Below the pieces are notes generated by a model. It saw only the letters and a program-made list of their open reading frames with translations, was not told the DNA's origin and did not search any database. Positions 23,353 to 35,640 of a DNA stretch of 64,000 nt are shown here, in pieces. Source of the DNA: Cyclospora cayetanensis (Eukaryota > Apicomplexa > Conoidasida > Eucoccidiorida > Eimeriidae). The stretch covers positions 40,565-104,564 of the forward strand of contig NW_020312093.1 of the NCBI RefSeq assembly GCF_002999335.1, read 5' to 3'. Position numbers and translations under genes: made by a program. Position 1 is the first letter of the stretch; every line of letters starts with the position of its first letter.

Positions 23353-25229
23353 ACTGATCCCCAGCGACTACATACCACCCTCGGCCGCGGAAGGCGCGAG
23401 CGAGTGAGAGAGAGAGAGCAAGGAACCGATCGCGCTCTCTGTGAAGCCTAAAGAGACGCTTTTTTGCAGCAGGAGAACGAGCAGCGTCCGCTCGGGGTGC
23501 TCACGCAGGGACCATAAAAGCCTTGAGCTGTCTTTGCCCACCAACCGATACACTTTAGACCAAACCCGAGGCGCATTCATCAGCGGCAGCTGAAATGCTG
23601 TAAATGTTGCCCAAAGGGCTCTTCCGGCTCAGAGAAGAAGGGTTTCTGCCCGAAACGCCATAACAAGACATGCAGCACGCGAGTCCAGAGATGCATGCGG
23701 AGGGGCTTGCCACCAGTCCAGCGGCTCATTCCGAAAAGCTGAAAGCTCGAAGTCGCAAGTTTCAAGGCCTCCGAACTCCTACTAAACAAAATATCCGGTT
23801 GCTCCTGCTACCATCGGCCGAGGGAGAACATGCAAAGCAGTCAATCACCAACGCCTGCGCCGAGGAGGTCACTCTGTAAATACGCAACACGACGAGCTTT
23901 TTCCCGATCCAACCAGGCACACACAGTCTGCTGCATCCGCCGAAATAAGGTGTTGTTTTAAAGCGCTTGATATTCTGCACAAAACTGGAGTCCCTCAAGT
24001 CCATCCTAAGAATGCCGCCGGCCTAGGCGCTTCCCGCTACGCAGAATCTGTGTCGTACACATCTGCAGCGCTGCCAGGTCCTAAGCCAGATTCCTGTGTC
24101 TCGACGTACCCAGAGCGCGCAGGCTTTCCACCCTGCTACGCTGACGGCTCTGCTGCCTGCAGCCTCGTGTCGAAATCTGTCATTACATCCAGCCATCTCC
24201 AGGGCACCCGTTGGGTGTGTGCGCCTCTCCGGGCTGAGCTAAAGACTTGAACAGGGTCTTCTACAGGAGCAAAATTAATCAAGCCTTCGGAACGAATTCA
24301 CCAATAGGTTCATCCCGTGTTGAGAGAGCACGTGTGTGCTGCATTCTCAGGGCAACTACCTGTGATTGCTCTCGGAGCGGAGCGCGTCGAGAGGGCACGG
24401 CAACACGCACCTCAGCTGTTTCTACCCCGCCACAGCGGATGTCTTGACTAAAACTGGAGGCGGCTCTTGTGAAAAGCACTCCACAACGCTTCAGTAATCT
24501 TAAATGAGTGTCAACTTAAGTGTCGCCCTATGGAGGGCTTAAATAGTTACATACGACAGCCAAATTGTCGTGTGTAACTCGCGCCACCTCCGCGCGCACG
24601 GCACGCTGTCCTCCCTATCGGCCCATATCTGCTCCACATACTTCACTAGGGCGTTACAGAAGCGCTCTACGAGTAAGGTGAGGCTGGAGTACCTGGTTCC
24701 AACCCAAAGCCACGAACGAAGGCCTACAGTTAGCGTCACTGTAATGCCTGGAGGCCGAACGCGCCGTCGAAACACCCCATCAGATGGACAGAGTCGTAGT
24801 TCTACAAATGGGCCCTAATGAAGCTGAACTGCCCCCGTTACAGCAGCGGCGCTCACAGTTTTCGTAGGTGCTCCCATTACTGTAAGCAGGAGGTGCAAGT
24901 GCCCGCAACCTCTCCACGTCATAATCTCCCCATGATCAGGCTGAGGGTCACCCACGGCAGCGGCTGCCGCTGCTCTCTGGCAGTGCCACACTGCACTAAA
25001 ACATCCTAGCAGCACGCACAGCACCTACCGCGCTGTGACACCCGCTGCTGCTTCTGCTGCACGTCTTTTGCCTACATCTCTTGCAATGCAGCACCCACCC
25101 GAGGTGTACGTACAGCTCAGTAGCACGGAACGCGCCTCGAGGCAGACAGCAACCCGTGGCCGGGCAGGCCATGCACCATGCTTTCAGGTGCTGAATGCGC
25201 ACCTTTGGTAAATACAGTGCGCTCCGTAG
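23353..25229. other. Interval with possible minus-strand exons, unresolved
   Basis: Minus-strand pieces look partly coding: MDLRDSSFVQNIKRFKTTPY from 24004, a segment with LFGMSRWTGGKPLRMHLWTR at about 23.7 kb, and LLVERFCNALVKYVEQIWAD at about 24.65 kb. I could not join them into one frame-consistent gene and recognise no family. The region also includes the 5' flank of AP-4 mu and the 3' flank of BUD31. Confidence 0.3.
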
Positions 25230-26634
25230 CTAATCGCCGCTAGCGCAACCACCGCACCCGCAGTGGATACACTGTACCACCTGCGAGCACCCCAGGACAC
25301 ACCCCGAGACGGCCACATCCAGCACGTGCCATCCATCCCTCTCCCCTTTTTGCTTCTGTTAGACGGCCCCTTGCGAAGTGTAGCACAAAGGCAACTGCCC
25401 AGCTAAGGAGGCTTTCCCATGGATATTTGGTCAATCGCACTGCGAGCCGCAAAAGGCGAGCGCGGTACAGACGAAAGCAGGCAACTCGACACCCTCAGTG
25501 GCAAGACACAGCATCCGGCGCTTTCTCGACAGTTCTGAACTCCAGACGCCCGACTATCAGACGCCTCCAAAAAAAATGAGGGCTTAAGGGGGGAAAGCAG
25601 TAGCCCATGAAGACGGCACGAAAGCGTAAAAGGGGAAAGCTGCGCGAAGGCAGTGAGGAGCTCAGCGTGTGATCGATTGGGGGCACACGGCTCACTAGGG
25701 TCCGACTCCTTGAGCACGCACTATGTAGGGTGTTTGTGAGTCTATGCCTGTGATGTGTTCAAATGCTTGAGTCTACGGTGGGCTACGCGTATGACGTACT
25801 CTTTTGTCTGGAGGCAGCTCGTGCTTCGGCACCCTACATATGCAAGTCGTGCCGAAGTTGGTGGAGGAGGTTTGAATGCAGCGCAGGCAGCAAAGACGCT
25901 CGAAGCCTTCCTTTCGCCACTTGGCAATCAGTCGTGCATCTGCCCAGCCTTCTCTCACGCAATAGTCGTACAGCTCTCCTGCATGCAGATGCATGAGCGC
26001 GCAATAAAAGTATTGTACTGGCGTGTATCGCTGCGTGCTCGGTGAAAAGCGCGGAACACATGCGAGGGCTGCAATTTTGAAAGTGAAGCAGGAAAAAGTC
26101 GCGCGAAATCGCGGAGAAATGCACATGCCACATCCCTTTTGGACCCTGCAGTGTGACACCGCGATGACATGCAGGCCTCTGCTGCGTGCGATCCGATGAA
26201 TTGCCTGTGTGTTTTTTTCGTTCTGCACTGCTACTACTCGGCAATATGTCCACTAGCAAAGGGGATGAGCCGCCTCAATCACGCGAAAGAAGGCGCAATC
26301 ACCAGCAGCAGTGGTACCTCCACCCGCAGCAGAGCAAGAGGAAAGGAGTCTCATGATAGGGGAGGAATTTGTCATGTGGGTGTGTGAGTGAGAGAGAGTC
26401 TGCCTGCCCGTCCTTACGGGAAATGGCTTTCCTCTTGTAGTAGCATTCGTAGATGTATCGCGATCGTTGATGATGAAGCTTGAAGATTGGCCACGTGGCT
26501 TCACACTTGCGTTTTCCTTCATGCGGCTCATTCTCGATCTCCCTCATTTGCCGCTCGAACTCCAGCAGCGGAGGAGAAATGAGATCCCATCCCTCCGGTG
26601 GCTTCTCGCTGCCGCTAAGACGGACTCGCGGCAT
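25230..26634 (-). CDS. BUD31: Spliceosome protein BUD31 (G10)
   Basis: Core spliceosomal protein of the NTC-related group, acting in the nucleus during activation of splicing. Three exons, 26634-26418, 25978-25800 and 25280-25230, total 149 codons and give a 148-residue protein; the human protein is 144. Diagnostic sequence: [97 protein letters not shown] and the final [16 protein letters not shown]. The conserved zinc-binding cysteines are present. The last exon is only 51 bp and lies about 520 bp downstream of exon 2, easy to miss because exon 2 reads on to a false stop. It is divergently arranged with the LUC7-like gene. Confidence 0.96.
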
Positions 26635-27608
26635 GGTGCCTGCACAAGCGCGTGAGACGTCTTGACCCCCCCACGCCAGAGGCGCTGACGGCAACACGAA
26701 TTCGCAGCAGCAGAGGCGTCCTCCGCTGCTGCAGCCTGGACTGGGGGCAGCGAAGGGGAGGCTGGCGAAGCAGGTGGGGAGCAGGCAGGCAGGGGGGTCG
26801 CTTATCAAAGCTCTGAAGCGCTGTCAACGGCTTTGGAAGCAGCGGGCAGGGGAGAGGAGGGGGCACTGAGTCGTGCTTGTTCCAGAAACGCTTAAGAAAG
26901 GAGGAGAGAGGGTGCTATGGGGGCTGAGAAGCTCCGCCGCGGGAGTAAGGGAAGATCGGCTTGAATGGGAGGGAGCACCGGAAAATGCTGCGAATCCACG
27001 AAAAACAGTCGCCTCGCTTGATGCTGTCGCTTGCCCGCTCTCCTCTTTTGATGGAGGCTTTTAAAGGCCCTCCAGCGAGCTACGACAGAGTGAAATAGAA
27101 AGAGAAAGAGAGAAGGAGAGGGAGAGGGAGCGAGCACAAATGCGCGGAGGTGGGGCTGGTGACTGCTGCATGCTGCGCCTCACTGTTTGCTGCCGTTTTA
27201 CAGCGCCTGCTCCTCGATGCGTTTTTGCGCTAAAACCCCTCATAACGTGGCATTCTTGCCCGCGAGCATTGTCGACGCGCTGCTGATCATATTGAGATTT
27301 TTTGAAGGCAGATCGTGATTCGCAAACCCGAAGCCCAAGAGGCGACCAGGGGGCACGTTCTGCCCGGCTCACTCCGGCCGACGCTGTTGACTCCCTGCAG
27401 CCAGAATCGCTCATTATTCCCAACTCCTCCATCTCAAACTACCCGTTTTATTTGCTGTCATTTGCATCTCGATTCCGAAGCATCAAGAGCGCGCAGCGCC
27501 TTCTCCTGCAGAGAATCCGCTGCCGCCAGCGGGGCCTCTCTTGCACCCCTGGTCTCGAGTCTACGTTTGTCCGCAAACACCTCAATCATAAGGAGCTGAA
27601 TTGGGAAA
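26635..27608. promoter_or_regulatory. Divergent intergenic region BUD31/LUC7
   Basis: The 974 bp between the two start codons contains no supported gene. It must hold the promoters of both BUD31 (leftward) and the LUC7-like gene (rightward). I see no TATA box at a consistent place. A purine-rich GAGAGA stretch lies at about 27090-27135. Confidence 0.5.
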
Positions 27609-30600
27609 ATGCATCACTTGAGGCAACAGTGGTCGGACCTTATGGGTTCCATTGATGACGGAAACCAATCCTTTACCGACGAAAATGTCTGCAAGTACTT
27701 TTTGACAGGTCTCTGCCCGCACGATTTGTTCGAGAATGAGGTGCGTCGGGAAGGCTGATGAACCCTTTTGCAACGCCTCAGAAAATCCCAGACACAAGCC
27801 TGTCGCCCCTTCCATGCACGTGCTGCCGCCTCGCGGTGGGCCCTTTTCCGATCCGTTCAATCTCCGAGTTGACAGCAAGGCACAGAATGTGAGCAGGAGC
27901 TCGCTCCACTGCATGCATACGTTGACACGCGAATGTCTTCTGAAATTTGCGGAAACTCGGGTGCCTTTGGTGGCGATTTCAGGCCGGATTCCTCACGCTG
28001 AACATTCGCAACGTGGGTCTCCTGTCCCCTCCTTCTTGCATTCCCGACCAGCCCCGCAAGGCTACACCACTTTTGACCGCATGCGCACTGTCTCCTAGAG
28101 GGTCCAGAGTTTGAAGGCGTTCTGTGCGCCTCCTAAGTACGCTTCTGCGTGCGTATTTGTGCGCCTTCTGCTCCCTCCCTCCTTGTGTGTTGCTGCCTGC
28201 AGAACTATCACAACATGAAGGTGAGGTTTCGACGCCTTTTTCTCGCTCTCAAGGGTGCCTATTGGGCGAGGGGACCTATTCGGGGCAGTCTCCCACCCGT
28301 CATGAGCCACTGGCTGTCCACTCTTCGCGCTTGCTGCGCTCAGATGCGTCTGGCGCCGGTGGTGTGTGGTTTGTGGCCAGAACAAGTTCTACTTGGGGCC
28401 TTGCAAGAAGAGACACATCGAGACGCTGAGAGAGCAGTACTTCGTCGTGCGGAAGCAGAAGCGGTATGGCTTCGAGGAGTTGGCGGTGCAGCTCTGCAGA
28501 GCGCTTGTGGAAGAAGCGGACAAGAAGGTTCAGACGGCTCAGGTGTGTCTAAGTGTGGGGCCTTGTGATGCGGTGTGTTGCGGCTTGCGACGGAGCAGTC
28601 TGCTTTGCAGACTCGATAGAGTGTATGCAGGCCGGAGAGGGCCGGAAGAAGGGAGGGGAGGTTTGAGGGCTGCGGTTCGCTTACTGTGGACCTCGAGTGT
28701 ATGTACAGATGCGTGTGGACTGCGCGTCGTTGCCTGGGGTTCATGACGCGAAATCAGTGCATCCGGAGGTGCTGCGGCTGGATCTATCGATTGCCCAAAA
28801 ATTCAAGGAGGTAAGTGGCGGCCTTGTTTGGAGGCACACCTGCAAGCGTGAGTTGTTGAAGATGCGGATGCAATGCCAGCAAGGGACGGGGCTTTTCCTG
28901 GCCTTGGCAAGGCAGGCATGCATGCGTGCTGCTGCCTTTAGCAGCAAAGGGCCTAGAGGCACGCACGGTGGCTTGCGCCGAGAAAAGTAGGCGAGCGCCT
29001 CCAGGAGGCCTTCTCCTAGATGCTTCTACATATGCAAAAGGGCTTTTTACGTCACATTTTGTTGTTTCGTATTGTGCAAGGTACATATTTATATATGTAT
29101 GTGTGTGGATATGCATAAATAAATGTATAGATATATATGTATACGGGCAGATACATATATGTATATGGATATATATATATACATATGTACATATATCTAT
29201 ATCTTTGTACATATGTGTATGCGAACCATGTGGCTGCAGATGGAAGACCTAGGCAAGCTAGGGCGCATTGATCAGTCGATGGCTGTATCGCTGGAGCTTA
29301 CATCTTTGCAAACCCGAAGAGCCAAACTTCTCTTTAGGAATGCTGAAGGGCAGCTGACACAACGGCTAAGACCATGCGACGTCTGTGGAGCTCTTCTTTC
29401 GGGCACGTCTTTCCCCTCGAAGTTGTGGGGTCTGGTGTAGGGAGCACGTATAAGGGCGCGCAGCAGACGAGACTGCCGAGCATTGCACTGTCTCTTAAGG
29501 CGTCAAGGCCTTACAGACGCCAGCAACGAGCAGCGTTTTTCGAGCTGAGGGCTTTGGCAGTGTCGTTCTCGCTTGTGCCGCAGCGAATGACACGGACCGT
29601 CGTTTGGATGAACACTTTTCTGGAAGAGTGCACCTAGGCTTTCAGAAGCTTCGGGATGCGTTGAAGAAGAATTTGGAGTATATTGCACAGGCACCAATGC
29701 CCGACCAGGACCTTTCGAAAATTCTGATCGAGTACGCACCGAGCTGCAGACTTGTCACTGCTGCGCGCCTGCCGTCTGCTGGCGGCTCCCGTTCTTGGGG
29801 TTTGAAGATATCAGGCGACTGTGGAATGCAGGAATGCGAGTTCTGAGCGCTCCTTATGTGTGCATGTAATGCTGGTGTGCGTTCGTGTGTGTGTGTGCAT
29901 GTAATGCTGGTGTGCGTTCGTGTGTGTGTGTGTATGTGTGTGTATGAGCAGTATGCAAGAGCAAGAGCAAGTTTTTAAGCAGCTGCGGGCGCAACAGGGG
30001 GAAGCCTTCGATATTGGCAGCGTCTTTGCGGCTGCGCAAAAGACGCAGCAGGATCTGCAGGGTCTGCATCAGCAGCAGAAGCAGCAATGGCAAAGGGAAA
30101 AGGAAGCCGAGAAGGAACAACAGCGGCTCCAGCAGCAGCTTCGACAGCAGCTCCTTAAGCAGCAGCAACAGCAGCCAATCCCAGATTTCCTTCTGAAACA
30201 GAGGCAGCAGCAACAGCAACAGACCCAGCGAGGCACGGACAGACGGAGCCCAAGCATCACCAGAGAGGCTTGCCCTGCTGCAGCCGCCATTGCCGCTGCA
30301 GTGGCGAAGAGGCGTCTAAAGAGCCCAAGCAGAAGCAGAAGGAGCAGCAGCAGAAGCAGCAGCAGAAGCAGGAGCAGGAGCAGCAGCAGAAGCAGAAGCA
30401 GAAGCAGAACGAGCAGCAGCAGAAGCAGCGACAGCGGCAGCAGAAGTAGCAGCAGAAGCAGAAGTAGCAGCAGAAGTAGCAGCGGGAGTAGCAGCAGAAG
30501 TAGCAGCAGAAGTAGCAGCAGAAGTAGCAGCGGGAGTAGCAGCAGAAGTAGCAGCAAAAGCACAAGTCGCGGCAGGGGGAGCGCTAGGCGCAGTAACAGT

Positions 30601-31001
30601 ATGCAGGTAGACAAGGGCAAGGCGCAAGCAAATAGCAGCAGCAGCAAGCTTCAAAGTGTAGTAGAGCCCGCAGACCTTAGAAATGGACGTTACAGCCCAG
30701 AGAAAGCTCCTTTCAGCTGCAGCACCGCTACAAGCAGCACCAAGCTCAACAGCGCCAACTCCAAGTCTAGCAACAATGCAAAACTCAGCAGCAGCCGAGA
30801 TGTGAAGCCTAGCAGCAGCAGCAAGACCAGCAGCAGCAGCAAATCTACTACCACCACCAGCAGCAAACCAAGTAGCAGCAGTAAGCCCACAAGCAGCAGC
30901 CGCAAGTCCAGCGGCAGCAGCAACAGCAAGCCAAGCAGTAGCAGTAGCAGCAGCAGTGGCACTAGCAAGCCCAGCACCAGCAGTGGCAGCAGCAGCAAGC
31001 C

Positions 31002-31037
<36 letters not shown>

Positions 31038-31329
31038 GCCTAGCAGCAGCAGTAGCAAGGCAAGTACAAATGATAAGCAGAGAAAGTCTAGCAGCAGCAG
31101 CAAATCTGGCGAGGGCGGCAGCAAGAAGCGTTCCGCCTCGGAGGAACGCAGCAGCGCATCCAAGAAGCCTCGTGAGTCTAGCAGCAACCAGCCGAGCAGC
31201 AGCAAACACAGCGTCAGCAGCAGCAGCAAACACAGCGTCAGCAGCAGCAGCAAACACAGCGTCAGCAGTAGCAGCAAACACAGCAGCAGCAGCAGGAAGC
31301 CTGTCAGCAACAGTGGTCGCCAGCACTAA
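27609..31329 (+). CDS. LUC7L: LUC7-like U1 snRNP splicing factor with giant Ser-rich tail
   Basis: LUC7 proteins sit in U1 snRNP and help choose 5' splice sites. Exons 27609-27740, 28381-28542, 28709-28810 and one starting at 29240 join in phase 0. The first zinc finger is split across introns: VCKYFLTGLCPHDLFENE joins NKFYLGPCKKRHIETLREQY. A coiled segment follows (MEDLGKLGRIDQSMAVSLEL), then the second zinc finger, RPCDVCGALLS and DTDRRLDEHFSGRVHLGFQK. The splice joining those two halves (about 29.40-29.60 kb) and the next one (about 29.73-29.95 kb) are not fixed. The last exon (about 29.95-31.33 kb) has a Gln/Glu-rich coil, then an SR-dipeptide and poly-Ser tail of about 350 residues made of AGC repeats, with four KHS(V/S)SSSS units near the end. 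SR-type tails are usual in LUC7; this length is not. Introns carry GT and AT microsatellites. Confidence 0.9.
29868..29936 (+). repeat. Tandem duplication of a GT-rich ~36-bp unit
   Basis: The stretch with GCATGTAATGCTGGTGTGCG occurs twice in succession (about 29863 and 29899), each followed by a GT run, in the last LUC7-like intron just before its acceptor. A simple intronic slippage product. Confidence 0.75.
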
Positions 31330-32929
31330 TTTGATTTTCTTTGGTTTTTGATGTTTCCGATGGACGGGTACGTGGCGTTGCAAGCTGAGAATATGGCTTT
31401 ATGCTTGCGGCGCTGCTCGGCAGTAGTAACGACGGCAAGTGCAGTGGCTTGCTTGTCATGCTTTGAAGCAAGTGAAGCCCCCTGAGTTTTCTCGTGCACC
31501 AGCAAGGGCCGGTTGATTGTTTTCCGGCGGCTAGGTAGTAGCAGGCAGCTTGACACTTGGCATGGCCAAGTACTAGTCTCAGGGGCATTCCATATCGGCG
31601 TCTGACTGCCTAATCTGCTCGTAATATGACGTTCAACACGACAGCTGGCCCTACGCGGCTAGCTAGGTTTTTTAATAGCAAAGGGAATAGCACTCGAAGG
31701 GAGGGGAGGCAAGCCCCTCTAACGGCAAGCTGCGGAGCCGCAGGCAGCTTCGCACCACCATGTATGCGAACAGCACGGGCAGTGGCAAATGGAGTTACAG
31801 GGGGAGGTAGCATTTTCGCACAGCACAAGTAGCAGGTGCAGCAGTAGTGGTAGCGGCGAGCACATCCGAGACGCTCTGAGGAGGGCTGCAGTGTCTGCCA
31901 CAGTAGCAGTGATAACTACCACAGCACCCCAGATGGCTGCTGCCCGCGCTGCCTCCTCGGTAGCCTCAGCTGCTGCTGCTCTGGGGAGTGCCTACATGGG
32001 ATGAGGAGGGGGGTGCCCTTTGGTGTCGGACTGCAGCGCTGCAGGGTCCAAGGGGACAGCTGGGTAAGCTAGACTTTGGAGTTAAGGGCAGTGAATTCTG
32101 AGCACAGTGCCGTCAGCTGCAAGTGCATTGCAGTTTTTAATGGTGGCTCGACTGCGTGGGTGAGCGTCGTCACTCTACGAACGGAGGCAGCAGGCGCAGC
32201 TTGGGGAGAGGCAAGCCGAACAAATGCGGCAAATCCAGCTAGCTCTTTTTCGCTTGATGGCCTCGCGGCGTGCCGTGGGACTAGCCAGGTGACTGTGGCT
32301 AAGATACCATATGTTAGTCGTGGCCTTATGTCTAGTTGTTGGATATGAGAGCCGCGATGCACGGGGAGTAGTTCGCTACCAATAAAAAAGTGGCAGCACA
32401 CCCCTCCCAATGAAGCCAAAACGCGATGCCCGCGGAGATGACGATACTGTGTTTACACTGAAGCATAGCTCAGTCAGCTGGTCATACACAGACTTTGTTC
32501 TGAAAGCGAAGGAGTCTTTTTCTCAAGATTCTCTACACGTGATGCGGGCAGGAGCAAAGCAAGGTGGAGGATCGCACACTCGATTGAGTAGAGCGCTCTC
32601 GACAACCTCCATGCGGGCTAGGATACACACTCACACATGTGAGAGGCCTCACTGGCAGTCCTTGCCCCTCTCTAGCTGCTGAGGACCCTGGCGCCTTCAA
32701 CGATAGCTCCTAATCAGCCTCTATGGCTATTTCATAGTTGCTGAGTGTGGCAGATTGTGCGATCTTTGGTTTTGGCGGCTGTTCCTGCATGGGGGCTCTC
32801 CAAAACTGCATGTACACCGTAGTATTCACCAGCTTCTTTTTCCCCCAGTTTTTGTTTCTTCCCCCATAGCTGCAGCTACTCCACACTTAGTTTTAGGGAT
32901 CTTCCCCTCGATTGCCTGTGCTTGCGCGA
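31330..32929. other. Intergenic, AT-richer, no supported gene
   Basis: Past the LUC7-like stop the CAG-rich composition fades. Short ORFs are present on both strands (for example a plus-strand Ala/Ser-rich one at 31789-32004) but none has splice or family support. Confidence 0.45.
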
Positions 32930-34254
32930 CTAAACCCCCATCCAAGGGCCACTGCCGACAATCGACTCGAACGTGCAAAGACAGCGTTCGAATTCCGGCG
33001 AGCTAGGGCTTCTAAACACCCAAATACCATCGCTCTTCCGTACAATATCAGCGGCACGCCTGCTACGTGAAAAGCATGGAACGCCTCTTACCAAAACTAC
33101 TGAAAGTTCTGCTCCAATGAGGATCAAACAGCTCGAGATTTTGCTGCAGAGGAACAACGCGAGAATGAACATGACCAAAGTGCCGGCAGGATCCCTAAAG
33201 TCTCCCCCTATCTGCCGCTTTGTGGCGACTCCAACTTCTAAATACGTTCTAGTTGTAAGCTTGCCACCCGTGGTACATATCGTTCGCCCTAAAGATCGAA
33301 CCTTTAAATACATGCCACCAGACATGCACAGTCGCACATGTGTAAATATTCGATCATTATGATGTAGTAGTTCTGTGAAAGGTATGTACACTGAGTACAT
33401 TTTCTAGTGCACTAGTTAAGCCCTCCAGGTCCCCTCGCGTTGCGTGCTGCTGGCGAGGGCGAAGTGTTGCCGCGCCTCAAATACGTAGTGCCACGAACTG
33501 GTGGTGATCTTGGATGAGTCAACACTTCAAGTGTTCAGAACGGAGTGATAACAGCTTCTCCCTACCATTTTGATAGGGCCTCAAAGCTCCTAGCTGACAT
33601 CTTGGGGTTGGCAACGGCCCCACAGCGATGGAAATGTCTCACCTAATTGTAAAGCTGGCCACTCCTCTGAAGCCGCACAAAGGTACGTAGTCTTCTTGAG
33701 CTGGTTGAGGTGTTAGCCAGTACCTGAGAGAGAAAGTATGTCATGTTTCCGGCATCAACTGCGTCGCAGTGGACCCCTGCCCTAGTTGAACTCAAAGCGA
33801 AACTCATGCAAAAATCTTGAGAATAAACGGGCTGAAACACGTTCACGCAGAAAACGGCCGAGGTGACCGATCCCTCAGCCAGGAAGCGGCCTGAAGAATG
33901 CATCACCTCCCAAAAGCTTACGTGACACCGAAAACGAATAAAGTGCTTTTGAGAGAATCGGTAATCTCGTTTCGTGAAGAGCCTGCTACATACAGCACTT
34001 GGATTCAGCTTTTCAGCAGCTGCTTTCACGATGTGTGGCGGCTTCTCGTCGTGGATATCATATATTGATTCTGTGTTGGTGGACTCGTAGATGCAGTAGG
34101 GATCAAATACCATACGCAAATACGCAGGCAGTACATTCCCTTGAACATAGAATCCCTTCGCTCTTAAGCCAATTACGCAGCAACTTTGCAAATATTGCAG
34201 GTGTGACAGCGTGCCGACGAGAGCGTGAATGCAAGGAAGTGTGTGCAATAGCAC
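32930..34254 (-). CDS. Unrecognised minus-strand open stretches, possible gene
   Basis: Two long open stretches share the minus strand. The upstream one (34254-33643) is about 200 codons in a region otherwise full of stops and includes MVFDPYCIYESTNTESIYDI, HFIRFRCHVSFWEVMHSSGR and DAVDAGNMTYFLSQVL. The downstream one (33400-32930) includes a hydrophobic, membrane-like run (TLVMFILALFLCSKISSCLI). Neither begins with a convincing start codon, so upstream exons would be needed. The complementary plus-strand ORF at 32973-33362 is a competing reading. No family was recognised. It could be a diverged species-specific gene or a decayed element. Confidence 0.3.
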
Positions 34255-34959
34255 AGGGTACGGCTGCCAAGCAACTAGCTAACTGCCTGCGTCTTGGTTG
34301 ACCCTCCTTCGTCGCTAACCGGTTCGCATCAACTGGTGGACAGCCTTGAAGAGACGTTAAGAGAAAGGGGCTGCCTGCTAAAGGCAAAGAGTAGAGTGCC
34401 TAGAGTTTTAAACACCTAACTGGGACACTATACGGATTAGGCCTTCAAATCTAGGAATATTGCGTTTCCTGAAATGCACTTGGCAGCTTGCACTCTCCTT
34501 GTTTTCTAGGCTTTGCATAACTAGGCAGCCATGACAATCCGTTTTATGCATTAAACAGGGTTATCTAGAGCCCGTTGGTTCCTGGATTCACGCCTGTGCA
34601 GCTGTTGGCTATAGGCGACTATGGCAGTGTGGACTCCTTTTACAGTGTCACACAAATTGATACAAATCCAGAGCACGCATGTACAGGGGCACATCAAGTC
34701 TGCCGCATCTGTTTCCCATGGGCAGCAACTAGGAAGCTGCCAACCACTCACCCTAAATGCTGGCAGGAAGTTTGCGGGAGTTCGCGGGTAGTCCATCCAA
34801 CCAAACGCACCAAAAGTTCTCTCTTTGCAGGTAAATCTACATCTTCCAGCCATACCTCACTATGATAGGCGCGGATTTGTCTAACATCCGCAGCCGGCAA
34901 ACAGGAGTGATACGTTCAATGTGATGTGCATTTCCTGCGGAGAGGCTTCAACGATTCTC

Positions 34960-35640
34960 TGGGTTCTTCTTGAAAGTTGTTTTTCATTCCCTATCCAGGA
35001 ATGTATGCACTGTCGTTCTTGGATTGTCAGCAGCTGAAGCCCCGCATTTATTGTAACCAGGCCTTTTGCAAAGACATTTGGCTCTTAGAAGGATGTGGAT
35101 AGATTTGAGTGTAGGCGTGGGCAGTGGACTGGCCGAGGTAAAGGGTCCAGATAACATCGACGTCGCTGAGGACAGACTCAGCAAAATACGCCAATTTCTT
35201 CCATCACTCCAGCTTTATCGCCGCTGAGGAAGTCGCTCAGCTATTCTTACCTCATGTCTGGAATATTCACCGGTTCCTGAAAGGTTGCATGTAAGGACCC
35301 TATGTCTGTGAGTGCTTTCTGGAGTGCCTTCATGACTGACATGCACTTATGTCCATAAATACGGAGAACTTAGTCCACCCTGAGGTAAATGGACAAAAGG
35401 AGCGCACCAAGCGCACTCTTCTGTAGGTTGTGCTACCCTATGATTACAAAAATGCTGCCGCTCGGTTTTTCTTCCTTCTGCTGAGTGGGCTTCTAAGACA
35501 GCAGTACACTCGTCCACCCATTGCTCTCTTGCTTTCCGTGTAGACTGGGGAGCACCCCTCGGATTATGGCTTGGACCTGGTTGTCCGGGTTCAGCAGCAA
35601 CAGCAACGGCGGGATGCAAATGTATGCGTAGTGCTCAAGA
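34960..35640 (+). mobile_element. Decayed Ty3/gypsy integrase
   Basis: Read in shifting frames, the plus strand follows a gypsy/chromovirus integrase in order. First, IPYPGMYALSFLDCQQLK resembles the end of the zinc-binding domain. Then come PGLLQRHLALRRMWIDLSVG and DNIDVAEDRLSK (first catalytic Asp region). After a one-base shift it reads YANFFHHSSFIAAEEVAQLF and LPHVWNIHRF, then KDPMSVSAFWSAFMTDMHLC, then NLVHPEVNGQKERTKRTLL with the catalytic Glu. Finally EWASKTAVHSSTHCSLAFRV matches the region after the core. Stops (e.g. TAA at about 35300) and frameshifts show it is inactive. No LTRs were identified. Confidence 0.8.

Noticed and set aside
30069..31383. Minus-strand poly-Leu, poly-Cys and poly-Ala ORFs up to 355 codons
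   Set aside because: They are reverse readings of the AGC repeats of the LUC7-like tail, which has family domains on the plus strand.
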